A DNA stretch of 64,000 nucleotides, taken from assembly GCF_049472135.1 (NCBI RefSeq), contig NZ_JBMOVV010000006.1, positions 1 through 64,000 of the forward strand. The letters are read 5' to 3'. The notes below the pieces were generated by a model. It was not told where the DNA came from, searched no databases, and saw nothing but the letters and a program-made list of their open reading frames with translations. Shown in pieces: positions 1-7,569 of the stretch (position 1 is its first letter; each line of letters begins with the position of its first letter). A program made the position numbers and the translations under genes. This DNA comes from Arcobacter_B sp049472135 (lineage in GTDB: Bacteria > Campylobacterota > Campylobacteria > Campylobacterales > Arcobacteraceae).

Positions 1-17
1 AATTAAAAAGGTAGAAA

Positions 18-1280
18 ATGAGCTACATATCAAGCGCATCATTAAAAGAGGCAGATAAAGAGATATTTGATATCGTTGAGCAAGAGTTAGAAAGACAAAC
101 AACACATTTAGAAATGATTGCATCAGAGAACTTTACTTCTCCAGCAGTTATGGAAACAATGGGTTCTGTTTTTACAAACAAATATGCAGAAGGTTACCCT
201 TATAAAAGATATTATGGTGGATGTGAATTTGCTGATGCTGCTGAGCAATTAGCAATTGACAGAGCTTGTGAAATCTTTGGATGTAACTATGCTAACGTTC
301 AACCTCACTCAGGTTCTCAAGCAAATGGTGCAGTTTATGCTGCATTATTAAAAGCTGGTGATAAAATCTTAGGTATGGATTTATCTCATGGTGGTCACTT
401 AACTCACGGTTCTAAACCATCATTCTCAGGTAAAAACTACCAAGCATTCTACTACGGTGTTGAATTAGATGGTAGAATTAACTATGATAAAGTAATGGAA
501 ATTGCTAAAATTACTCAACCAAAAATCATTGTATGTGGAGCTTCAGCTTACGCAAGAGAGATTGATTTTTCTAAATTCAGAGAAATTGCAGATGCAGTAG
601 GAGCAATTTTATTTGCAGATATCGCACACATTGCAGGATTAGTTGCTGCAGGTGAGCACCAATCTCCATTCCCATATGCAGACGTAGTTACTACTACAAC
701 TCACAAGACTTTAAGAGGTCCAAGAGGTGGTATGATTATGACTAATGATGAAGAGATTGCAAAGAAAATTAATTCAGCAATTTTCCCAGGATTACAAGGT
801 GGACCATTAGTACATGTAATGGCTGCAAAAGCAGTAGCATTTAAAGAGATTTTAGCTCCTGAGTGGAAAGACTATGCTAAGCAAGTAAAAGCAAATGCAG
901 CAAAATTAGGTGAAGTATTAGTTTCAAGAGGATATGACATAGTATCAGGTGGAACAGATAACCACTTAGTATTAGTATCTTTCTTAAACAAAGATTTCTC
1001 AGGTAAAGATGCAGATGCAGCATTACAAAATGCAGGTATCACAGTAAATAAAAACACAGTACCAGGTGAAACAAGATCACCATTTGTAACATCAGGTGTT
1101 AGAATTGGATCACCAGCATTAACAGCAAGAGGAATGAAAGAGAAAGAGTTTGAATTCATTGCAAACAAAATTGCTGATGTATTAGATGATATTGAAAACA
1201 CTGAATTACAAGCAAGTGTTAAAGCTGAACTTAAAGACTTAGCTTCTAACTTTGTTATTTACAATCAGTCTACTTACTAA
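18..1280 (+). CDS. glyA: Serine hydroxymethyltransferase
   Basis: Cytoplasmic PLP enzyme that interconverts serine and glycine and loads one-carbon units onto tetrahydrofolate; it works with FolD, encoded at 16.5 kb. The 420-residue length is normal for the family. The N-terminal IASENF signature and the PLP-lysine motif TTTTHKTLRGPRGG are intact, with the Schiff-base lysine at about residue 230. An AAGG ribosome-binding site lies just before the ATG. The SPOR gene starts 23 bp downstream on the same strand. What lies upstream is outside the window. Confidence 0.97.
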   Translation: MSYISSASLKEADKEIFDIVEQELERQTTHLEMIASENFTSPAVMETMGSVFTNKYAEGYPYKRYYGGCEFADAAEQLAIDRACEIFGCNYANVQPHSGSQANGAVYAALLKAGDKILGMDLSHGGHLTHGSKPSFSGKNYQAFYYGVELDGRINYDKVMEIAKITQPKIIVCGASAYAREIDFSKFREIADAVGAILFADIAHIAGLVAAGEHQSPFPYADVVTTTTHKTLRGPRGGMIMTNDEEIAKKINSAIFPGLQGGPLVHVMAAKAVAFKEILAPEWKDYAKQVKANAAKLGEVLVSRGYDIVSGGTDNHLVLVSFLNKDFSGKDADAALQNAGITVNKNTVPGETRSPFVTSGVRIGSPALTARGMKEKEFEFIANKIADVLDDIENTELQASVKAELKDLASNFVIYNQSTY

Positions 1281-1303
1281 ATTTTGATAAATAAGGATCA
1301 ATA

Positions 1304-2239
1304 ATGGAAATTAAAGGCGATGATTTTTTAAAAAAAATCCAAGTACATCAAGAAAGAGAAGAATTAGAACAAAAACTAAATGAATTAGAAGAAGTTGAGA
1401 GCCAAATTGGTTCTTCAACTTCTCCTAATCTAAATAATGTTTCTGCTAAATCTCAAAGAGTTCATGAAGACCCAACTGAACAAGAATTAGATAATATTAT
1501 GCTTCAATCTTCAAAATCAAATGAAGAGAATAAGAAAAAATATTTAATTTTAGGTTTAGTACTAGTTGTTGTATTTTTATTAACTATCATAGTAATTCGC
1601 CTTTTAACTGATAGTCCAAAAGAAGATCCTTTTACATCAAATCAAAATGGAACAGAGTTCTCTCAATCTGGAGAAGATGCAAATATTGAAGAAAACTTCC
1701 AAAAAATCATGAATGACAGAGTTAAAAAAAGTAGTGATGATGAAGAGATAATCTCTGAAGAAAAACTAAATGAAATTAAACAAAGTGTTATTCAAGAAGA
1801 AGAAAAACCAAAAGAAGAGTCTTCTATTCAAGAGAGTGACTTAGATGCTACAATTGCTAAAATTAAAGAGCAAAAGAAAAAAGAAGTAGAAGAGAAAAAA
1901 GAAGAAATAAAAAAAGAGATAATCAAAGAAGAACCTAAAGTAGTAAAAAAAGAAGAGCCTAAAAAGAGTATTAAAGATTTAATGCAAAGCACTTCTGATG
2001 CAGCACCAAAAGGTTACTTTGTACAAATTGGTGCCTTTACTAAAACTCCAAGTGCTAATTATATAAGTAAAATTAGAGATGCTAATTTAAAATATAAAAT
2101 ATATAAAGTTGAAGTAAAAGGTAAAATGTACAATAAAGTACTAATAGGTCCATACTCTTCAAGAGCTATTGCTAAACAGAGTATTGATGAAATTAAGAAA
2201 AAACTGAACCTAAGCAGTGCTTATGTTCTTAAATTTTAA
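1304..2239 (+). CDS. SPOR-domain membrane protein
   Basis: Single-pass inner-membrane protein of 311 residues. It has a Glu/Lys-rich cytoplasmic N-terminus, one hydrophobic helix at about 82-101, a long charged linker rich in KEE and EEK, and a C-terminal SPOR domain (about 235-311, beginning GYFVQIGAF). SPOR domains bind denuded glycan strands of septal peptidoglycan, so a role in division or wall remodelling is likely by family. The linker looks low-complexity and probably only spans the periplasm. It lies between glyA and trpE with short gaps (23 and 12 bp), so it is probably cotranscribed. It is not a clear FtsN or DamX orthologue by sequence alone. Confidence 0.85.
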   Translation: MEIKGDDFLKKIQVHQEREELEQKLNELEEVESQIGSSTSPNLNNVSAKSQRVHEDPTEQELDNIMLQSSKSNEENKKKYLILGLVLVVVFLLTIIVIRLLTDSPKEDPFTSNQNGTEFSQSGEDANIEENFQKIMNDRVKKSSDDEEIISEEKLNEIKQSVIQEEEKPKEESSIQESDLDATIAKIKEQKKKEVEEKKEEIKKEIIKEEPKVVKKEEPKKSIKDLMQSTSDAAPKGYFVQIGAFTKTPSANYISKIRDANLKYKIYKVEVKGKMYNKVLIGPYSSRAIAKQSIDEIKKKLNLSSAYVLKF

Positions 2240-2251
2240 ACTGGATGATTA

Positions 2252-3664
2252 ATGAATTTTTATAGTAAAGAACTGTTTTTAGACCAATTTACACCTGTTT
2301 CAATTTATGAAAAGGTTAAAGCCCTATATAAAAATGATGTAACATTTTTATTTGAAAGTACTATCAATTCTAGTGATGGTAACTACTCTTTTATAGTTAT
2401 TAAAGATAGAGAGAGGGTTTGGTACAAAGATGGTGTATGTTACTTTAAAAATGAAGAGGGTCTTGTAAAAGAAGTAGATTCCAACCCTTTAAAATTTCTA
2501 CAAAACTATTATAAAAACTTTGATAAAGATTTTTATAAACAAAAAGCTCAAGAACTAGGAATTGGTTTTGTGGATGGTTTTATTGGAAATATTGGTTATG
2601 ATATTGGAAAAGAGTTTGAACCAACACTTAAAAAATCAATGGATAAACTAGAAGACCAACTGAATATTCCTGATTTAGACTTAATTAGACCTACAATTAT
2701 TTTAGGTTTTTCACATAAGACATCTAAACTTATTATGCTTACATCTGTAGATTCAGCAAAAGAAGAATTAGATAAAATTGAACAAGAACTTTATACACCT
2801 TACAAATATGAAGCACCTAAAAAAGCTGAAATTTTAGATGAAGGAAAATTCAACTTCACAAAAGATGAATTTTTTGAAATGGTTGCAAAATCTAAAGAAA
2901 TGATTAAATCTGGAGATGTTTTCCAAATTTTAATGTCAAACAGATTTGTACAAAAAGCAAAAGTTGATAACTTAAGTTTTTATAGATCACTTCGAAGTAA
3001 AAATCCTAGTCCTTATTTAGTTTTCCTTGAATTTGAGGACTTCTGTATAGCAGGAAGTTCACCTGAGGTTATGGTAAAACTTGTTGATGGTCACTTACTA
3101 TTAAGACCAATAGCAGGGACTAGAAAAAGAGGAAGAACTTTAGAAAAAGATCTTCAAATGGAAAATGAACTTAAAAATGATGAAAAAGAGAATGCTGAGC
3201 ATTTAATGCTAGTTGATCTTGGAAGAAATGATGTAGGAAGAGTTGCAAAACCAGGAACAGTTAAAGTTACAGATTTAATGAGAATTGAAAAGTATTCACA
3301 TGTAATGCATATTGTATCTGATGTTGAAGCTGTTATTGATGATTCAAAATATGATATGTTTGATTTATTTATGGCAACATTCACAGCTGGAACTATGACA
3401 GGAGCTCCTAAGATTAGAGCAATGGAACTTATCGCTGAATTTGAAGGTATAAAAAGAAACTTCTACTCTGGAAGTATTGGATACTTTGGATTTGATGGAA
3501 ATATGGATAGCTGTATTACTATTAGAACTACTATGCTTACAGATGATACAGTTATCTTCCAAGCAGGTGCAGGAGTTGTTGCTGACTCTAAACCTGAAGA
3601 TGAATATCTAGAAGTTCATAATAAACTTGCTGCAAATATTGCAACACTAAAAGGCTTATCTTAA
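2252..3664 (+). CDS. trpE: Anthranilate synthase component I
   Basis: Chorismate-utilising enzyme of 470 residues that makes anthranilate, the first step of tryptophan synthesis, with a glutamine amidotransferase partner (TrpG) not seen here. The C-terminal chorismate-binding domain shows PIAGTRKRG, DLGRNDVGRV and FTAGTMTGAPK. The PIAGT form, and an FLFES stretch near residue 30 resembling the tryptophan-binding LLES motif, favour TrpE over PabB. It stands apart from other trp genes and follows the SPOR gene by 12 bp. An 81-bp gap with a strong hairpin separates it from pdxJ. Confidence 0.85.
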   Translation: MNFYSKELFLDQFTPVSIYEKVKALYKNDVTFLFESTINSSDGNYSFIVIKDRERVWYKDGVCYFKNEEGLVKEVDSNPLKFLQNYYKNFDKDFYKQKAQELGIGFVDGFIGNIGYDIGKEFEPTLKKSMDKLEDQLNIPDLDLIRPTIILGFSHKTSKLIMLTSVDSAKEELDKIEQELYTPYKYEAPKKAEILDEGKFNFTKDEFFEMVAKSKEMIKSGDVFQILMSNRFVQKAKVDNLSFYRSLRSKNPSPYLVFLEFEDFCIAGSSPEVMVKLVDGHLLLRPIAGTRKRGRTLEKDLQMENELKNDEKENAEHLMLVDLGRNDVGRVAKPGTVKVTDLMRIEKYSHVMHIVSDVEAVIDDSKYDMFDLFMATFTAGTMTGAPKIRAMELIAEFEGIKRNFYSGSIGYFGFDGNMDSCITIRTTMLTDDTVIFQAGAGVVADSKPEDEYLEVHNKLAANIATLKGLS

Positions 3665-3692
3665 AAAACTAAACTTTATTCTCTTCTTTATT

Positions 3693-3734
3693 TAATATTG
3701 GATATGATTTCATCATTGAAATAATCCAATATTA
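3693..3734 (+). promoter_or_regulatory. Long hairpin just ahead of the pdxJ ribosome-binding site
   Basis: An 11-bp perfect inverted repeat (TAATATTGGAT at 3693-3703 pairing with 3724-3734) encloses a second 6-bp stem (ATTTCA/TGAAAT, 3707-3722) with a 4-nt loop. The right arm ends where the pdxJ Shine-Dalgarno AAAGGA begins. No T-run follows, so it is a poor terminator for trpE. It could be an mRNA structure affecting pdxJ translation or a protein-binding site; function is inference. Confidence 0.5.
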
Positions 3735-3745
3735 AAGGACCTACT

Positions 3746-4525
3746 TTGTTACTTGGCGTAAATATAGACCACATTGCTGTATTAAGAGAAGCTAGAAAAA
3801 TCAACGACCCCAACCCATTAGATGCTGTAAGTATTTGTAAATTAGCTGGTGCTGACCAGATTACTATTCACCTAAGAGAAGATAGAAGACATATTCATGA
3901 TAATGATGCAAAAGTTATTATTGAACAATCTGCACTTCCTGTAAACTTAGAGTGTGCAATTGATGAAGATATTATTAATATAGTATGTGATTTAAAACCA
4001 GCACGTGCAACTTTAGTTCCAGAAAAAAGAGAAGAAGTTACAACAGAGGGTGGATTAGACTTATCTAAATATTTTGATAAAATTCAAAATGCTGTAAAAA
4101 AACTTCATGAAAATGAAATTGAAGTATCTTTATTTATTGACCCTGATTTAAAAATGATTGAACTATCTAAAGGTCTTGAAGTAGAATGGATTGAATTACA
4201 TACTGGTACATTTGCTAATATCTATGCAATGCTAAACTCAAATCTTAAGAATACTCATCATAGTATTAAAGAACTTGAACTACCAAAAAGTGAACTTAAA
4301 ACTAAACTTGATAATTCTATTGAAGAGATTGACGAAGCTACGTCTTATGCAAAAACTTTAAATTTAAAAGTTGCTGCTGGACATGGTCTTAATTATCAAA
4401 ATGTAAACTTAATTACAAATATTGATGGAATAGAAGAGTTAAATATTGGTCAAAGCATAGTTGCTAGATCTGTATTTACAGGCCTTAAAGATGCAATTAT
4501 TGAAATGAAAAACTTAACTAAGTAA
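3746..4525 (+). CDS. pdxJ: Pyridoxine 5'-phosphate synthase
   Basis: Condenses 1-deoxyxylulose 5-phosphate with 3-amino-2-oxopropyl phosphate to make pyridoxine 5'-phosphate, using the product of PdxA encoded next. The 259-residue protein shows the family features: GVNIDHIA at the N-terminus, HLREDRRHI, LVPEKR and a late AGHGLNY loop. The start is TTG at 3746, with AAAGGA about 7 bases upstream; no ATG fits. The gap to pdxA is only 8 bp, so the two form an operon that continues into the ATPase gene. Confidence 0.95.
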   Translation: MLLGVNIDHIAVLREARKINDPNPLDAVSICKLAGADQITIHLREDRRHIHDNDAKVIIEQSALPVNLECAIDEDIINIVCDLKPARATLVPEKREEVTTEGGLDLSKYFDKIQNAVKKLHENEIEVSLFIDPDLKMIELSKGLEVEWIELHTGTFANIYAMLNSNLKNTHHSIKELELPKSELKTKLDNSIEEIDEATSYAKTLNLKVAAGHGLNYQNVNLITNIDGIEELNIGQSIVARSVFTGLKDAIIEMKNLTK

Positions 4526-4533
4526 GGTAAGAA

Positions 4534-5457
4534 ATGAAACCTAAAATAGCTATTAGTATTGGTGATTTAAATGGTATTGGTATTGAAATTGCCTTAAGAT
4601 GTCATGATAAGATTACAAAATATTGTGAGCCCATTTATTGTATTAGTAACAAAATGCTTAAAAAAGCAGCAAGTGAATTAAACCTTGAAATTCCAAATAA
4701 TTTCAATACTACAAAAGTAAAAGGTGAACATGATATAAAGCCAGGTATTGTTACTAAAAAAGCTGGTAAATACTCTTATGATTCTTTTATGGAAGCTATC
4801 ACATTAGCAGACAAGAAAGAAGTAGATGCTATTTGTACACTTCCTATAAATAAAGAGTCATGGAACAAAGCAGATATAAAATATAAGGGACATACTGAGG
4901 TATTAAGAGACTACTTTGGGAAAAATGCGATAATGATGCTTGGATGTAAAAAACTTTTTGTTGGTTTATTTACAGAACATATACCATTAAGAAAAGTAGC
5001 TAAAAAAGTTAATGAAGAAGATTTAACACAATTTTTAATAGATTATTTTAAAAATGTTAAATCAGAAAATATTGGTGTACTAGGATTAAATCCCCATGCA
5101 AGTGATAATGGAGTTTTAGGAGAAGAAGAAGTTCAAATATTTAAAGCAATTAAAAATGCTAATAAAATTCTAAACAAAGAGATTTTTAAAGGTCCTTTAG
5201 TTCCAGATACTGCATTTTCACCAATGTCTAGAAAAAACTATAAATATTTCGTAGCTATGTATCATGACCAAGGTTTAGCTCCATTAAAAGCTTTATACTT
5301 TGACCAAAGTATAAATGTAAGTTTAAACCTGCCAATTATTAGAACATCAGTAGATCATGGGACAGCTTTTAATATTGCATATAAGAATCAAAAACTTAAT
5401 ACTAAAAGTTATGTAAATGCAATAAAAGAGGCTGTTTTTTTAGCAACTAATAAATGA
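4534..5457 (+). CDS. pdxA: 4-hydroxythreonine-4-phosphate dehydrogenase
   Basis: NAD-dependent dehydrogenase that oxidises 4-phosphohydroxy-threonine in the DXP-dependent vitamin B6 pathway; the unstable product is used by PdxJ. At 307 residues it is slightly shorter than the usual ~330. GDLNGIGIEI at the N-terminus, the metal-site KGHTE region, LNPHASDNG and the AMYHDQGLAPLK loop are typical. The stop overlaps the next gene's start (ATGA), indicating translational coupling. Confidence 0.95.
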   Translation: MKPKIAISIGDLNGIGIEIALRCHDKITKYCEPIYCISNKMLKKAASELNLEIPNNFNTTKVKGEHDIKPGIVTKKAGKYSYDSFMEAITLADKKEVDAICTLPINKESWNKADIKYKGHTEVLRDYFGKNAIMMLGCKKLFVGLFTEHIPLRKVAKKVNEEDLTQFLIDYFKNVKSENIGVLGLNPHASDNGVLGEEEVQIFKAIKNANKILNKEIFKGPLVPDTAFSPMSRKNYKYFVAMYHDQGLAPLKALYFDQSINVSLNLPIIRTSVDHGTAFNIAYKNQKLNTKSYVNAIKEAVFLATNK

Positions 5458-6521
5458 AAACACTAGAAGCTTGTTATGAAATTAATTTCTCAAAAATTAA
5501 TTTCATAGAGCGAAAAATAAGAGTTACACATCCAAAAACCATTATAAAAGGTGCTTCAAAAGTAGGAAAAAGTTTTTTAATTTATGACTACTTATCAAAC
5601 TTTAAAACAGAAGAATATATCTATATAGATTTTAATGATCCAAGAAATGATAAAAAAGAGATTGAAATTTTTTTAGATGAATTTCTAAGAGAAAAAAAAA
5701 TAAAAGTATTAGTACTTGAAAACTTTGATTTTAGTTTTAATATTCCTTATTGTGAAAGTATTATTATAAGTTCGAATATTGAAAAAACTCTAAAAGGTTT
5801 TAGATATATTACAGTACTTCCTCTTGATTTTGAAGAGTATTTACTTCATGATAAAAGATACCAAAACACAACACAAAGTTTTAATAACTTCCTTAAATAC
5901 GGTAACTTACCTGAGATTCTAAACTTTGACGAGCATAGAAAAATACAAAGATTGCAAGAGATTATTAAACTTCAAGCAAAAGATGATACTCACTATGAAA
6001 TTTTAAATATTTTATTTGAAAATATTGATGAAAAAAAATCTTTATTTCAAATGTTCAATACCTTAAAAACTAAAATAAAAATATCAAAAGACAAGTTTTA
6101 TGAAACATGTAAAAATTTAGAAAAAGAGAGTTCTATATATTTTTTGGCAAAATATAATCAAGAAAAAGCCACAAAAAAAATATACTCATATAATCACTCA
6201 TTTTTAAATGTAATAAGTCATACAAAAAAGTTTAAAAATGAGTTTACTAATATGGTTTTTTTAGAACTTATTCATAAAAATAAAGAGATTTTTTACTTAG
6301 ACTATATAGATTTTTATATAAAAGAAGATAGTCAAGCAATTGTTGCAATTCCATTTTTCAATACTTTTTTAATGAATTCTGCACTAAAAAAAATCTATAG
6401 AAATATGAGTGAACATAATATTGAAGAACTTTTTATTATTACTATTTCAAATACAGAAATAATAAAACATAAAAAATTCAAAGTAAATGTTCTTCCCTTT
6501 TATGAATGGGCATTAAGTTAA
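5454..6521 (+). CDS. AAA-type ATPase of unknown role, coupled to pdxA
   Basis: A 355-residue protein with a P-loop GASKVGKS at about residues 33-40, a Walker-B-like hydrophobic strand KVLVLENFDF near 83-92, and a following IIISSN sensor-like strand. The layout resembles DUF4143/ATP_bind_14-type ATPases, with an N-terminal ATPase and a C-terminal region possibly of nuclease-like fold. Its ATG overlaps the pdxA stop by 4 bp, and codon use is very A+T-rich (many Lys, Asn, Ile). No substrate can be inferred. The partnership with PLP synthesis may be positional only. Confidence 0.7.
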   Translation: MKTLEACYEINFSKINFIERKIRVTHPKTIIKGASKVGKSFLIYDYLSNFKTEEYIYIDFNDPRNDKKEIEIFLDEFLREKKIKVLVLENFDFSFNIPYCESIIISSNIEKTLKGFRYITVLPLDFEEYLLHDKRYQNTTQSFNNFLKYGNLPEILNFDEHRKIQRLQEIIKLQAKDDTHYEILNILFENIDEKKSLFQMFNTLKTKIKISKDKFYETCKNLEKESSIYFLAKYNQEKATKKIYSYNHSFLNVISHTKKFKNEFTNMVFLELIHKNKEIFYLDYIDFYIKEDSQAIVAIPFFNTFLMNSALKKIYRNMSEHNIEELFIITISNTEIIKHKKFKVNVLPFYEWALS

Positions 6522-6555
6522 AGTTTTGTTAATTAAATATTAATCTAAACTTAGA

Positions 6556-6561
6556 TATAAT
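6556..6561 (+). promoter_or_regulatory. -10 element of the pyrH promoter
   Basis: Perfect TATAAT ending 23 bases before the pyrH ATG, with an AAAGGA ribosome-binding site between. The upstream DNA is a string of A/T tracts without a clear -35 box, as is common in Campylobacterota sigma-70 promoters. Confidence 0.6.
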
Positions 6562-6584
6562 CGCAAAATTGTAAAGGAACATAG

Positions 6585-7292
6585 ATGAATAAAAGAGTAC
6601 TTGTAAAATTTTCTGGAGAAGCATTAGCTGGTGCTGAAGGTTACGGTATAGATACTAAGATTTTAGACTATATCGCAGATGAGATTAAAGAACTAGTTGA
6701 TAATGGTATTGAAGTTGGTATCGTTATTGGTGGTGGAAATATCATTAGAGGTGTTTCTGCTGCTGCTGATGGTGTTATTAAAAGAACTAGTGCTGATTAT
6801 ATGGGTATGTTAGGAACTGTTATAAACGGTGTTGCAATGCAAGAAGCACTAGAACATAAAGGTTTAAGTGCAAGATTACAAACTGCAATCAAAATGGAAC
6901 AAATTGCTGAACCATTTATTGTAAGAAAAGCAATGAGACACTTAGAAAAAGGTAGAGTTGTAATTTTTAGTGCGGGAACTGGTAACCCATACTTTACAAC
7001 TGATACAGCTGCAACTTTAAGAGCTACTGAGATTGGAGCATCTATGCTAATCAAAGCTACTAAAGTTGATGGAGTATATGATAAAGACCCTATGAAATAT
7101 GATGATGCAGTTAAACTTGACACAATTTCATATGATAAAGCTTTAGAAGATCATATCAAAGTTATGGATGATACTGCAATTGCACTTGCAAAAGACAATA
7201 ACCTTCCAATTGTTGTAGCAAACATGAATGAAAAACATAATTTACTTAACATCATCAATGGTGATTACAGTAAATGTTCAATTGTAAAATAG
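6585..7292 (+). CDS. pyrH: Uridylate kinase
   Basis: Bacterial UMP kinase (amino-acid kinase fold), phosphorylating UMP to UDP; 235 residues, the normal length. The N-terminal VLVKFSGEALAG, the glycine-rich VIGGGNIIRG, and GTGNPYFTTDTAA with the downstream KATKVDGVYDKDP are diagnostic. The gene starts a probable operon pyrH-rpoZ-spoT-tyrS and carries its own TATAAT. Confidence 0.97.
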   Translation: MNKRVLVKFSGEALAGAEGYGIDTKILDYIADEIKELVDNGIEVGIVIGGGNIIRGVSAAADGVIKRTSADYMGMLGTVINGVAMQEALEHKGLSARLQTAIKMEQIAEPFIVRKAMRHLEKGRVVIFSAGTGNPYFTTDTAATLRATEIGASMLIKATKVDGVYDKDPMKYDDAVKLDTISYDKALEDHIKVMDDTAIALAKDNNLPIVVANMNEKHNLLNIINGDYSKCSIVK

Positions 7293-7311
7293 AAATTAAA
7301 AAGGATTTTCA

Positions 7312-7530
7312 ATGATGAGATTAGAAGAGAGAATGACTAAAGCCTTAAAACAAGTAAATAATGATAGATACATTCTAGCTATTGCTGTTGGTCAAAGAGC
7401 TGATGAATTAAGTAAAGGTGCAAAGCCATTATTAGAACAAAATACACAAAACATGAAATATACTGATATTGCAATTGATGAAATTGCAAATGGTTTATTA
7501 AAAATTGATGGTTTTGTAGAGCAAGAATAG
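7312..7530 (+). CDS. rpoZ: RNA polymerase omega subunit
   Basis: Small subunit that helps fold and hold beta' in RNA polymerase. The 72-residue product matches the family length, with RLEERMTKAL, then NDRYILAIAVGQRADEL. Two adjacent ATG codons (7312, 7315) could start it; AAGGA lies 6-9 bases away, so either is possible. It is followed by spoT, the usual rpoZ partner in many bacteria. Confidence 0.93.
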   Translation: MMRLEERMTKALKQVNNDRYILAIAVGQRADELSKGAKPLLEQNTQNMKYTDIAIDEIANGLLKIDGFVEQE

Positions 7531-7556
7531 TTATAAAAGCGTTAAGCTTTTATAAC
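7530..7556 (+). promoter_or_regulatory. Perfect hairpin between rpoZ and spoT
   Basis: An 11-bp perfect stem (GTTATAAAAGC pairing with GCTTTTATAAC) with a 5-nt loop begins on the last base of the rpoZ stop codon and ends 13 bases before the spoT ATG. There is no T-tract after it, so it is not a classical terminator. It could be an attenuator, a processing site or a translation control element. Confidence 0.5.
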
Positions 7557-7569
7557 ATAGTTGGTGATC

